Of a DNA stretch of 64,000 bases, positions 24,724 through 36,700 are shown piece after piece. The stretch is from Puffinus mauretanicus (taxonomy: Eukaryota; Chordata; Aves; Procellariiformes; Procellariidae), in assembly GCA_023333565.1 (NCBI GenBank), contig JAJKFH010000102.1:4853001-4917000 (forward strand). The letters run 5' to 3'. Each line of letters starts with the position of its first letter. Within the stretch, counting starts at the first letter, position 1. The position numbers and the translations under genes were made by a program. Below the pieces are notes generated by a model that did not search any database, was not told where the DNA came from, and worked only from the letters and a program-made list of their open reading frames with translations.

Positions 24724-27700
24724 GATGTTTAATTAGGCTGGTCTGTTCAGTCTAAATAACTGGCCTGACCTTTCAGTGGTCATAAGCACCCAGCAGCTTC
24801 TGCTGACAGCAGTGGGATATGAAAAGTGGGAATCCAGATACTGAATTAATGTTGAGCATCAAGAACTGTGTTTAGGCAGCAGGGGCATAAACACCCCCTA
24901 AGTCCCTGCACCTAATATTTCCTGTTGGCCGTCTCTGGTTAGCTACTTGCTCAAAGGCCTTTGAAGAGCATAGCTATTTTTGCCGATTTGGCACAAGAAT
25001 GTAGGTAAAATGTAGGCCATTTGAGTGGAGACTTGGTGCTCCTCAGCTTTGAAAGGATGCTGAGGTTCTGCCTGCTCAGTGTGGTTGTGGGATTCATGTA
25101 TGAATATATAAGGCATGCAAAGGGATGGAAAGGGTATTCTTTTCTCTGTTGTACTAATGCAGAGTACTAATGAAAACATGCATGCACCTCAAATGTTGAT
25201 AAGTGCTTCTTTGTATCTTGACATGCCTAAATTCTGTCAGAAATCAGGTCCTGAGTGACTTGTCTGAGAAGGTAGAGGAAGCAGGTGGAAGAGCTGGAAA
25301 GCAGGTCTTGGTACTCTGAATCCTAGTCATGTCTTCTGTCATCATAACATTAGGATACATCCTTCCCCTTTCTCACCTTATTTTCCATGAGTACCATTAT
25401 AAACCATTATAACTGCTATCTGGTCTTTTCTGAACTGATTACTTTTTCCCTTGGGTTTTGTCTTTATAGAATTCACTTCAAAGCGTGGAAACACCAGACA
25501 AAGGTAAAGTGTTATTTTTAAAATATGTTAATTCAAGATGTATCATCAGAAAACACACATTTTGCTATTTGTTTGTACTAGTGAACTGTTATAGTTGGCG
25601 TATTGCAGATGTTTACATATTTAGTCGTATTATAAGGTAATTATGACAAGTTAAAATTTAAGTGATCTAAAAATGTAAATAAAAAATTTATATTTCCTAA
25701 AACTAATCTTGGAGATTCAAATATGGAGAACGAATAGCAGGGTGAAAGAACTGATTACAGTTAGTGGTGGTCATAGCAGTTGTCCTTAATCCCAACTTTT
25801 TCTGCAGAGAAAAGGGAAAAGGAACTTCATGAAAGCCTAAAAAATTATTTTTGTGTATAGCTTTTCTACTCGGCTCCAATAACTTTCATTGCTCCCTCCT
25901 TGAGCTTTAGTTCTTTGTTGTCTTTTGTTGTGAAAATACTGTGTTGTCTTAAGTGATATACTGTCATAAGAAGAGTAGATTAATTAACAACAATGGACAA
26001 AATCATAGACCCTGCCTTATTTAATTCCTCAGTTAAAATTAGCTTAGACTCATTAGCTAATGCCCAGTACTGTTAGCATTACTGCGGAGCACTTCGCAGA
26101 CTGAGGGATGTGCAGAACACTCTCCTGTCATGGGTGCCTGTGTCGGGTTCCCGGAGGGGACAGCCACATCGGGGCATGGGTCCTGCTCTACCCCTCTGTG
26201 GCTGGCCTGCGACATGCAGCTGGGGGTGCTACGCGGATGCTTTCAAAGGGCCCTCCATCTGAACGTTGGGGTGGGCTGGGGCGTGCTGTGGAACGGTAGT
26301 CTCTCTTCATTATGTTTGAGGAAAAAAGTGGCCTCTGAGATGCTTTTTTTTTCTCTTTCTTTTTTCCTCTGTCTGCTTTTCTCGATTGCAGTGTGCTCAG
26401 AGAGGCAAAAAGGTGAACCAACCACAAAGATTGCAGCAGCCTTTCAAACACAGGGGTGGTTCAAATGCAGGATTCCAAATGCCAGGCTTGTTGTTTCACC
26501 GTTATTCAACTTCATGAACAGCAAACAAAGAAACAGCAATTATATTTGTAAGCTGCCAGGAAAAGCTAAGCAGCAGGAGGGCCAGGGGAGTAGGGGCAGA
26601 ACACGCAGGTGCAGAAGGGAGGAGAAGGTGAATACAGTTTGTAGGATTCTTCTCCCTTGGACATAGTCATTTATCCCATTAATTTTTTTTAACACTCTTA
26701 ATGGCAACTAATTTTTGATGATGAAAAGAATGAATAGTTACTAATCAACATCTACCTTAGAAACTTCTTCCTCTGCACACTGTTCAGAAAACCTGGCTGG
26801 AAAGGATCTAAAACATTCCTCTACTTAAAGATATTTCCAAATTTAGACTTCATTGAGTCAGCAGCGTCCTCAAGGAAAATCTGGTTTATTGAATAACAGT
26901 AAAGGAATCAGATTTTTTATTCTCTACTTCTCTGTATCTATTTATTTACGCCAGGAAACCTTCAACTGTGAAGAGTGATGCTTCTCTGTTCTTGGCACAC
27001 CCCAATTTCATAACAATTGCAGAATCCTTTTGGTAGTGTAATATTAGAAACTGCAACTTACAGATTGCAAGTCAGAACTTGCCAGGCCATTAGTCATTCT
27101 GTGGAGAAGCCTACATTCAAAGTTGTCCAAGGTAACCAAAATTCAAATTGACCTCTTACATGCAGTCATATACATTTCATGTACGCTTTAATGTACTACA
27201 TGCCTTACATCTGCACCTATTAAATAAACTTCTAAAATCCAGCAAAATATTTAAAGTTAGGCTAATGAGTGTTAACAGAAAAGTCTAGCTGTTGTATCAA
27301 AGCTGGTGTTAAGGGCATGTGTCATAAAAACAAAGTGTGAGAGCAATGACCAAAACCGGTCTGCTGGAACCTAGGCCTGATCCCCAAGAAGTGGACAGTG
27401 CCACTCTACACATCTTTTATTTTGGGGATCGCGAGCTTTCCTTAGTCCCTGTCTTCTCAGTGCTCACCTTCATGATAATGCCATGGGGCCTCCCATCCGT
27501 TGACCTACAGACACTGAGCCTGAGAGGAATCCAGATGATATTTTCACCTGCTGAAGCTAGAAGTAAAAGCCAACTAGGTGGCGAGATGCGCATTCCTGCT
27601 GAAATCACCTTTGTGTTTCCTTTTCCACGTCATTTGCTTCCCGCCCTCTTATTACTTCATTATGCTTAGCTGGCTAGAATTGCAGGCATGCAAAAATTTG

Positions 27701-30700
27701 CAAGCCTGTGACCCAAAAATAAAGTAAAATCACTGCCTTAGCTCAGTGCTGGTAAATTTTTCCAAATCTCCAGGAAGCTAAAAACCATGTGCTTTGCTTT
27801 CTCTAGCAGCACAATTGCAAATGAAGTCAGCATTGATAGGCGAGGAGGAAACAGACTGCATTTCCCTTTTGTACTGTTCTTTTCTGTCTCTTATATGTAT
27901 TCATGTTTATCTTGAAGAAAAGAGAATCAAATTTGAACAGCATTTGAACAGTTTTATTTTTCTTCATTATAGCTTCTCTCTACTACAAAAGAGAAAAAGA
28001 TAAAGAATACTAATAAAATTAAAGCCTTACTTAATAATTTGTTTAGAAAATGCTTTAATCTTTCTCTTTAATAAGAGATTATCAGAGGTTTAATATTAGT
28101 CATTCACCATGGACTAAGCAAGTCAAAGACTATATTCAAAATATCTAGCCTTGATTTAGTGTTGCAATAACTGGCTCTATTAACAGTGTTATCTCTATAG
28201 ACCAAATTATTCCATTGCTGCGAACAGAGCAGTACTTATCCATGTTATGCCAAAGTCTGGATCATGTTCTTTTTCCTCTGTATGAAGTCCTTAGAAGATA
28301 ATATTAATGTTTTAGTACTCAAAGTATTTTTTTATTTCTTCTTAAATGTGAGGAATGATAGCATTTCTAGACATTAGCACCTTTCTGCAGCATCTAGTGT
28401 TCCCAGAAAATAAAGAATAAGATTATTCAAGTTAGAGATTTAGCACTGGAGTTTGCTGCAATCCAGAGTATGAAAAGACAGGCTGCAAGCTGGTACAAAA
28501 CTGAGTCCATGAGTGTTTCTCAAAAGCTGATGAATGAATGTTTATACAATGTCTACAGCCTTGCTACTTTAGGCAGGGATTTCACCGGATCAGACATAAT
28601 AAGCAGCTTTTGGAATTTGATCAGTAGTTCTCTGGGACCCATTCCAGAAAGTCTAGTATGCACCATGAACTGATGATATTGTATCAACTGCCTTTTCCAA
28701 CTGAATTGCTGGAGTTGCTATCTTTTCGAGTAAATGCAGAACTCAGATACCTTGATGAAGGCATACATTTAATGAAGTTGTCATTACATTTAAGGATGTA
28801 AATGTTCACTAATTGTGCTTGGGATTTGATAGTTGCTTCTGGACCTGATCATAAAAATATTCACCACAGAAAGTTTCCAAAAAAAAAAAAAAGGAGGACG
28901 GGGAAAAAATGGAAGATTTTTTTAAGGTTTTCCTATATATAAATTGAAAACTCCACTTCCTTCTTTTCCTAGTGCAAAGCCGCTATAGTTTTGTTTTGGA
29001 AAAATCACTTTTTGTTTCGGAATGTGGAAAAATGTCAGGAGCTTTTTATTGATTGCATTTCATCTTCATAAGTGTCTCCTGCATTGTTTTCAAATCTGAG
29101 CATGGCTCTTTACCTCTAAGTTGTTGCTGTGTTACATCCCGATATGTTGTTCTGAAAGCTGGGGGATTTTTAACCAAGACCATTTTTTAAATAACTACAT
29201 CCCCCAGTTCTCAAAAAAATTAGACAAAAGATACCAAGGCCTTGCTACTATATAAAGCATATTGTAGCAGAGACATTTTTGATACCAGAACAGCAGGAGA
29301 TTTTTAAGTTTCTTTCAAGGGATAATTCATAGGATTCTTCAACTAGTAGGAGGAAACAGTAGGTTAAATATTGGTGCTTGGAAACTGCATCTGATCAGCA
29401 TTTGCATTACAGCCTCTTCATGTTTTGCCTTTTTCTTATTACAATAATGGTCTAATTAATGCTGCGTAGCACGTTATGTAACTCTTAAGATTTTTTTTTT
29501 TTTCTGAGGGTTTTGTGTGTGTGTGTGTGACCTAAACTGTATTTAGGAACTTGCTCTTTTTTTTCTCTCTGAAAATAAGTGGGAAATAACAATATCAAGA
29601 TCCTGTTCTCCAAAATATTTTTAAGTTGTCGAAAAGGCTTTAAGCCTTCCTTCCAAATTCTGTTCAACCAGATATTTGTCATGTTTTACGATGAGAAAAC
29701 ATGCATACAGCGTCAGAGAGGGCATGTTTAATATGTGTTAAATTGACATCATCTGCTAGCGCAATAACAGCAAAGTACCTATTCTGTTGCAAGTTCTGGC
29801 ACTAAAATAATATGTGAATTGTAATACTGGACTGAGAAGAAAAAAGTAAGTGGTTTTCTATAAGGAATATGCTAGTATGTTCCTTACTAAATCTTGAAGG
29901 CACCTGCAGGTATATTCATTAACACTTTTAGGGATGGTGTGGATTGTTCTGTTTCTCACCAAGGGTGAAATTTATTCCTTCAAACTTCGTGTCCAAGGAA
30001 CACGTGTCAGAAATAAGCGTATCTGGCAGTTTGGTTAAAGTTCACTTCCCTTGGTCTCATCTTATTTCTGCAAGTCTCATTTCTTCTCACCTTCAGTGAG
30101 GTGATGCCAAATAATTTCACACCAGAAATGAATTATGAGGTTTGAGTTGTGAGATTATTAATCTTGGTCACAATTCACTTTGCGATGTGGTGTATTCATT
30201 GTGTCCTAGATACCGGCTATGCCTGGGACACCTTTCTAGAAAATAAACTCTGGCATAGCTGAAGCTGTGAATCTGCTGTAGGAAGTCCATAGCCTGTGCT
30301 ATGTAAATCAGTGAAACACCATAGTCATTTCTCGTCTAAGATTTATTAATCATAAAAGTCATAAAAAGCAGTAAAGTTTTCTGGCTTCATGAATAAGCGA
30401 TATAATTTCAGCGTACCAAATCCTATTAGCAGCTCATAAAAATACAGTGAAAAGATGCTGACCAACTCTTGTGAGTAATGGACACTTTCAGACTAGCCAA
30501 GATGTTTGTTTCTAATTTAGTTAATTGCTACTAGGCTTAATGAGTGAAGACTGGGGGGAAAAAAGGGCTGAGTCTGGCACAGAAACCATGGAGTCATTTT
30601 AAACGGAGAGCTGACAAGAGTAAGAAAATGAACGTAGAAAAAATGCTGTAGCTGCAGACCAGGTCATACTTGGACATTTGCTTACACCTGAGGAACTCTA

Positions 30701-33700
30701 TTCCTGAGAAGATCTTCATTCTGGATCTCCTAATAATAAGATAAATAATGCTGAAGTTTCATTTGTCTCCCTTTGCTGGCAGCTGAACTGATTGCCCCGT
30801 TGCTGTCTTCACCCCTCACATGCCATCTTAACACGAGAGACAGCCTGTAATCCCCCCTCCAGGCCCTGCTTCCAAACTGGCTCCGTTGCTGCATTCAGGC
30901 ATGGACTGCAAGCCCACGGTGAAAGGTGGAAATTTCAGAGAGAGAGGAAAAAGAAGAACATTTCCCAGCTGCCTTCAGCAGGGAGTCTCATGGACATCGT
31001 CTGCAACTAAGTGAAGACTATTAACCTTGCCCCATCTAGCCACATAGATCTTGTAGGGTGGGTAGGTCCCTGACACCCAGGAAACTTTTTTCACCTCACC
31101 ACTGACAGATTGAAGCATGTTATAAACAATTGAGGCAAAAATTGCGCTTTTCCTTGTTTTTCCTCACTTTTGGTGGTGTTTTTTGTTTATTTGTTTGCCT
31201 GTTTTTTACAAATCTGGCATTCAGTTTTGTCTCTCAGATGAATCATGAGCGTCATTCTTCTGCAAACATGGCCAGTGGACAAGATTGCTTGGATATAGCA
31301 ATAGGCATCTTGCATCTTATTCACTTCCTTGCCTGGCATGTGTAAATTTTCTATTATGGAAGAATATTTACCCTATCGTGTATGTTTCTCCTGACTTTTT
31401 TTTTTTTTTTTTTGTCCAAGGACTATTCCCTTCTTTCTGTGGCTTAGCTGAAATATAATACATTTTCTTTTGTTCTGGAGACAAAATTTGAAACATTGCC
31501 TTACAGCCTAGAATATGGATTGTGTAAGAACTGCTGGTGGCCAAAGGGTACGTTTCAACACACAGCAGGAAGTTTACATAGATTCTGAGCTAGGTTTCAC
31601 CCTCTTTTGGAGAAAATGCTGAGAAGGTTCCACTCAGCAATCATTGACTTCAATAGGCCAATTTGCATAAATAAGGGCTTTCCTATTGCACTACATCTAC
31701 CTATCTGCCACTTTGAACAGATTGGAGCCAGGGAGTCTCCTATATAGCTGTGTTTCCTTAATGTAAATAGTGTGGTACTTTTCAGATAAAGTAGAAAATA
31801 CTGGTTCAAATAATAGTCCACTGATGTCCTCTTCTGGAGCTCTTAAGGACGGCTTTATGTATATGACTATAGGTAATTCCTCGGATCGTAAAAAAATTCA
31901 GTGCAAATTAAACATTTAGTTTGGAAGGTATTAAGTTATTACACATTCGAGAGAACTGGGTATGAGAATAAAATGGTATTCTAGGGGAAAAATTCATTAG
32001 AGGAAAAGATTTATTCAGAACAATTATGGTGAAGGATGACAAATGGAGAAAATAGTAAAGAGAATAAATAAAAAGATAATTAAAAACAAATGCTAGTCAG
32101 AGAAGTATACACAAACAGAGAGTAAAAGGACTGAGTTTTCTTAATCTGTTAGTCCCTAAAATGATTCAGTTTTCATATGTGGAAGATGACTGCAACACGA
32201 AAACGTGTAGTATTCTAGCCAGTCCTTCATAAGTGCAATAATTTGCTGTCAGTATTTCTAGTAGCAAACCCCACTATATGTCAAACTATTTCAATTTTAT
32301 GTATATCTCTACTCTTACATAGTTAAAATTTGTCTATTATAAAATGAAGACTGAAATAATTTGTTTGCACTGTTTGCAATACGTTTTGTGACTCAATAGT
32401 TCTGAGTATTTGATAGTTTAAAGGCAAAACATATCAAAGAAGGGGAATAAAATTCCAGACCAAGGATATGTTTTTTGGAGACATTTCTGTCAGGAAATTG
32501 AGATAGCTAAGTCCAGTGAATCGTGGTATCTGTATCTAATGTTGGGCAGGATTCCTGCACCTATCCTGAGTATTAAAAGCAAATATGAGCAAGTCTTATT
32601 CTTCCTATTCCTGGGAATTTTTTTTTTTCAGTAGATACTATTAGACAGCTAATAGATGGCTGCCAAATACAGTGGCCAGACAAGTTTAGGGAGTATGTCA
32701 GGAACTGTAACAGGTGATAAGAGTATGTTCTTGATCATGTAGGAACCCATGAATTAGAGGAGGGGGGGGAAAGGAGAATTTGGGGTACTCCTCTTGGAAG
32801 ACAAATCATCCTGATCTTAGAACGATACAATGTACTCTGACACTTTCTCTCTCAACCTGTCCCTTGCCTAATAAATGAGTGCTTGTACCAGCTCTCTTCA
32901 CTCCATAGAGGCTGCCAGGACTGGGGATTTTAATTTACGCTGGCAATCAGGCAATCCCCTAGCTGCTCCAAAAACACGGAGATAGGGAAGATGGATAAAA
33001 GCCAGTAATTGCAGAAAAAGAGCACTGCAGAGCTGAAGCCAAAGGAAATAACATAAATAAAGGTGTGATATAAATGAGCCTGCATTTCATATATATCCAA
33101 ACAGATATGTATTTCAGTGTCCATCGTTGCGTAATGTTATCACCAATCTATGATCATCTGAATGCTGACTATGTCTGATTGTGGCTGCTATTGTATATAT
33201 TTTATGAATTGTGATTATGAATTACCTACAGTTGCAACAGCTTTATAGTCTTAAATTTAACCAGTGCCTTTTCTCCATTCTACTGCTGCATTGCCAGTTC
33301 CCTTGAACTAAGAAGCTACTTAGCTGCTGAAATTACAAAATACCTACATAATAAAAATCCTTCCAGCACAAAAAATTAACAGACTAAAATGGCATATATG
33401 AGGCACACACTAACTTGCTGTAGTTTAAAATGCTTACTTTGAAAATGCCTTAATTTGAAAGCACTGTAATGAAAGACTGTTAATGGTACACCAGAAATGA
33501 GCTAAGGCTGGTTTCAGAAGCACAGATGGCTAATTGGCTTCAGTTGGTAGGTTATGTCATTTTAATTAAATTTTATTAGGAAGCATTTCAAAGCCATAAC
33601 TGATGGTTTAAGATAAATATGGTTCGTCATAAATGACCTATTGCTAACCTTTATTTATGTCTCTCTCTCTCTTCTCAGCGTTAATAGAGGCTGCTGTGAC

Positions 33701-36700
33701 TGAGCTCTCCATGGCCATCTCTTGTCTCATCCATGTTTACAGCAGAAGCTTTGATGCAAATTTCCAGCTTGCCAGCATACCTAAAAGCCCTTCATGTGCA
33801 GACATCAACCTAGATTCCCAGCTCAGCTTCACTGTTTATGCTGCCCATAACATCCCAGAAGCCTGGGTGAACAGGTGGGAGGAAATATAGCAGGTGTTCA
33901 CAAGACGGGGTGTTGTCTCTTATGATCACGCTTTTCACAGATGCTAGCTTACCTCTGTTGCTTTGGTGATACTCTTATGTTAATGTTAGAAACTGAGTAA
34001 GTGGGTGTATCTCCACTGTTTTTCTAGCATAAAGTGCGCTTACTTAAGCTTGACTGACTAGGAAACTTCCAGACCCCATAGGCAAATGGAGAATCAAGGA
34101 GGTGGCCCTTGACCAGTGTGGAAAGAGGATAATAGAAGCAAGGTCAGAGCTCTGGCCTTGACGGGTGTGTGTACAAATGCTTGTGTGCCCACCTTGCTCA
34201 GAGGGAGGGAGCAAAGGGTGGGTGCTGCATGCCAAGAGGGTTTGGACTGGGACTTCGTGTGGCCTCTGCAGTACGAGTAACTGGAAGGATTGAAGGCCAG
34301 CTTACCAAGTTAAACAGAGGGGTGCTTGCTTAAGCTCAATCTGAATGAGGCTTTTTCAGCAATTTTTGCTCTTGATGTATTCAAACCACATTACTTGGCT
34401 AATATGCATTGACAATCCTCTTTATAGATAGTGATTAAAATAAGTATAGTTTATAAGTCCAAGTACACCTAGTGTAGGTATAGCATAGCAGAGGAAAGAA
34501 AAAAGGGAGACATTTTTAATAAAAAGCTGACTGAAATGTTCTCTTCCAAATTGTTTATTTGGTCAAATTAGTTGTCTCTTCAAATAGCTGCTTTTCCTAT
34601 TCCGAGCAAAACTGGTGTTCTCCTCTTACCACTCCAGTGCAATCAAAGGAGGACAGGTGACTACAGTCTGGTAGCATTATTTTTATGAGTCAAAATGCTG
34701 TTCTCCAAGTTTTTATTAATACTTTCCCCATGCTCCCACTTTACCTTGAATTCCCAATGTCTGATTAAAAAACATTATGAGCAGGAGAGGATACTATACA
34801 GCATTAGCTGTAATTAGCAGTTTAATAAAAATCTGAGAGAATTTGCATTAGTTAAGGTAAAAATACAGAACTATATTCAGTATCCTGATTTTGCAGATGG
34901 TTATACCATTCCCACTGCATTTTATGTTTCACAAGAAAAATGTGAAATTACATATGGCCTAAAGGCCACTGATGACTTGAATGCTATGTTAAAGCATGTG
35001 AAAATGAGAATCTCTATTCCTCGTTAATCTCCCTTTCCAGTCTTTCCAATATTCACAGCTAGCATGAACTTCTTAACATGGGCTGCCGCTCTGACACGTA
35101 CTTTCCTCAGGTACTTTTAGTAACTTAATTCACATGCATACTCACCGTTCTTATTTCTGCACTGCATGAATTCATGCTGGCTATGTCACAACTCTCGTTT
35201 TCCCTTTCACGAAGGTCATATTTTATGATCTTGCTGCTGTTCATAACATGTATTTTAATATATATTCCTGCATATATATATATATAATGTATGTATCGTA
35301 AATGTTAGAATTTTGACATCCCTCACTGTCTGTCTTACATTGGTTTTTTTCCATACATACCAGTATGTGATGAATGGCTTTTCTTTTAATCATTTGGGAT
35401 AAGGGAGAGTGAACTTTCTTCTGTTTTAGAGGATCATGTTAGTGTCCTGTCAAATCCCTCTCAAGTTTGCTTTTGTGGATTGGCTTTTTGTCAATTTTTA
35501 CATTTATGCTCTCAATTTCTTATTCCAGCCTTACTGTCTTCATTAAAAAGTTAGGTGGAGACCTTACAAGTTGCAGAATAATGTTGCAAAACTGATTATC
35601 TTTCTTTACTGTATTTTCATTGCTCCTTGGTTTTTTTTTTTTTATCAGTTTGTTGTTTTATCTCATTTAAGTCCCAAGCAGATATGCCCTATTAGATGCC
35701 AGTGGCATAACATCGTTAACTTCATGTTTGGCTGTATTTGCTTCGACATCCCCCAAAAATCAGATTCCTCTCTACATCTGGATGATATGAAGTGATCTTT
35801 GGGACAAGACTATAGAGTCATGCCTTTGAACTGACAGGGAGGGTACCTAGGCAAAATGCTCTACAAAGACCTAAAATGTGTTGAAATGCATGAACTCTGA
35901 ACAACCTTTCTGACTTCAGTTAGACTGAAGCATTGTGTAAGTACTAATCTTTCCAGGATTAGGTCCTTATGATTCAGTGATATATCTGTATATTGTGTGT
36001 CAATACATCTGTTTAAACAGTAGTACTTAATCATGATTGTATTAAAACCTATTTTTTCCTGCAATATCCTCCAACTGTTTGTAATGCTTAGACTTTAGAG
36101 GAAAGATGCCATATTTAAGAGCAGAAGCATTTTCTAGTCTTGTAAAGTATTTTTTTCCTTTCTCTGCATTGATACCCCATAGGTACTACAGACTCCAGAT
36201 CCTTTTCTTTGAACTGAAAAAAAAAAAAAAAAAGAAAAAAAAAGAGAGAGAGAGAAAAAAAAAAAAGAAAAAGCATATCTGCTACTATAATTATAGCAAT
36301 TATTATAATGTTCTGGAAGAGATCAACAGTTTTACTTGTAAATAAGGCAAAGCCAGGCACCTTCAGTCTGCAAATGCGTCAAATTTTTTGTTCAGATTTG
36401 ACTCTTTTTCCCATGTTCATCATTCTTGTACTAAAGCTGAGAGTGGCAGGAAGATTTGAAAGTTACACAACCAATTAAGAACATTAGTTGATTATATGGT
36501 ATTCCTCTATTTTGACTAAAATTTTATAAAACTTCAGTAAGAATATGAAACCAACAGATAGGTCCAGACCCGAATTACGCTATGAAACTAGTCAGTTAAG
36601 TATCTGAAGAATGCCAACAGAGAGGGCTTTAATGCTTCTGCTGTAAAGAATGCATAGATTCCCTTAATTACTAACTTGTTTTTTACTGATTGGTAAAAGT

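Larger units (their letters stand above)
19162..25469 (+). other. PIK3C2G: Intron between window exons 3 and 4 (6,308 bp)
   Basis: Starts gtaaaa and ends tttatag. It holds a palindromic MITE-like fragment (19762-19843), a TTTGG repeat (20089-20123), a GTG/GAT repeat (22153-22184), G-rich runs near 22547-22566, a locally GC-rich patch (24455-24590), the T17A17 palindrome (24690-24723) and a MIR-like relic (25252-25328). No coding resemblance was found. Confidence 0.85.
25504..33678 (+). other. PIK3C2G: Intron between window exons 4 and 5 (8,175 bp)
   Basis: Starts gtaaag and ends cttctcag. It contains a locally GC-rich stretch (26100-26300), a microexon-like segment (26392-26412), a (TG)8 repeat (29514-29529) and a T18 tract (31396-31413). 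A short sauropsid-style motif with cattgacttcaatagg lies near 31643. There is no CR1 copy in this, the second longest complete intron here. Nothing else was recognised. Confidence 0.85.

Noticed and set aside
26130..26666. 178-codon open frame, the longest outside CR1
   Set aside because: It runs through a pyrimidine tract ([13 protein letters not shown]) and low-complexity Arg/Gln-rich text, has no recognisable domain, and no matching frame in family members. Best explained by local GC richness.
33679..33890. Read-through of exon 5 to the TAG at 33888 as an alternative C-terminus
   Set aside because: The stop lies only a few codons beyond a matching GT donor, and exon 6 continues the C2 domain in frame. 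Intron retention would simply truncate the protein.
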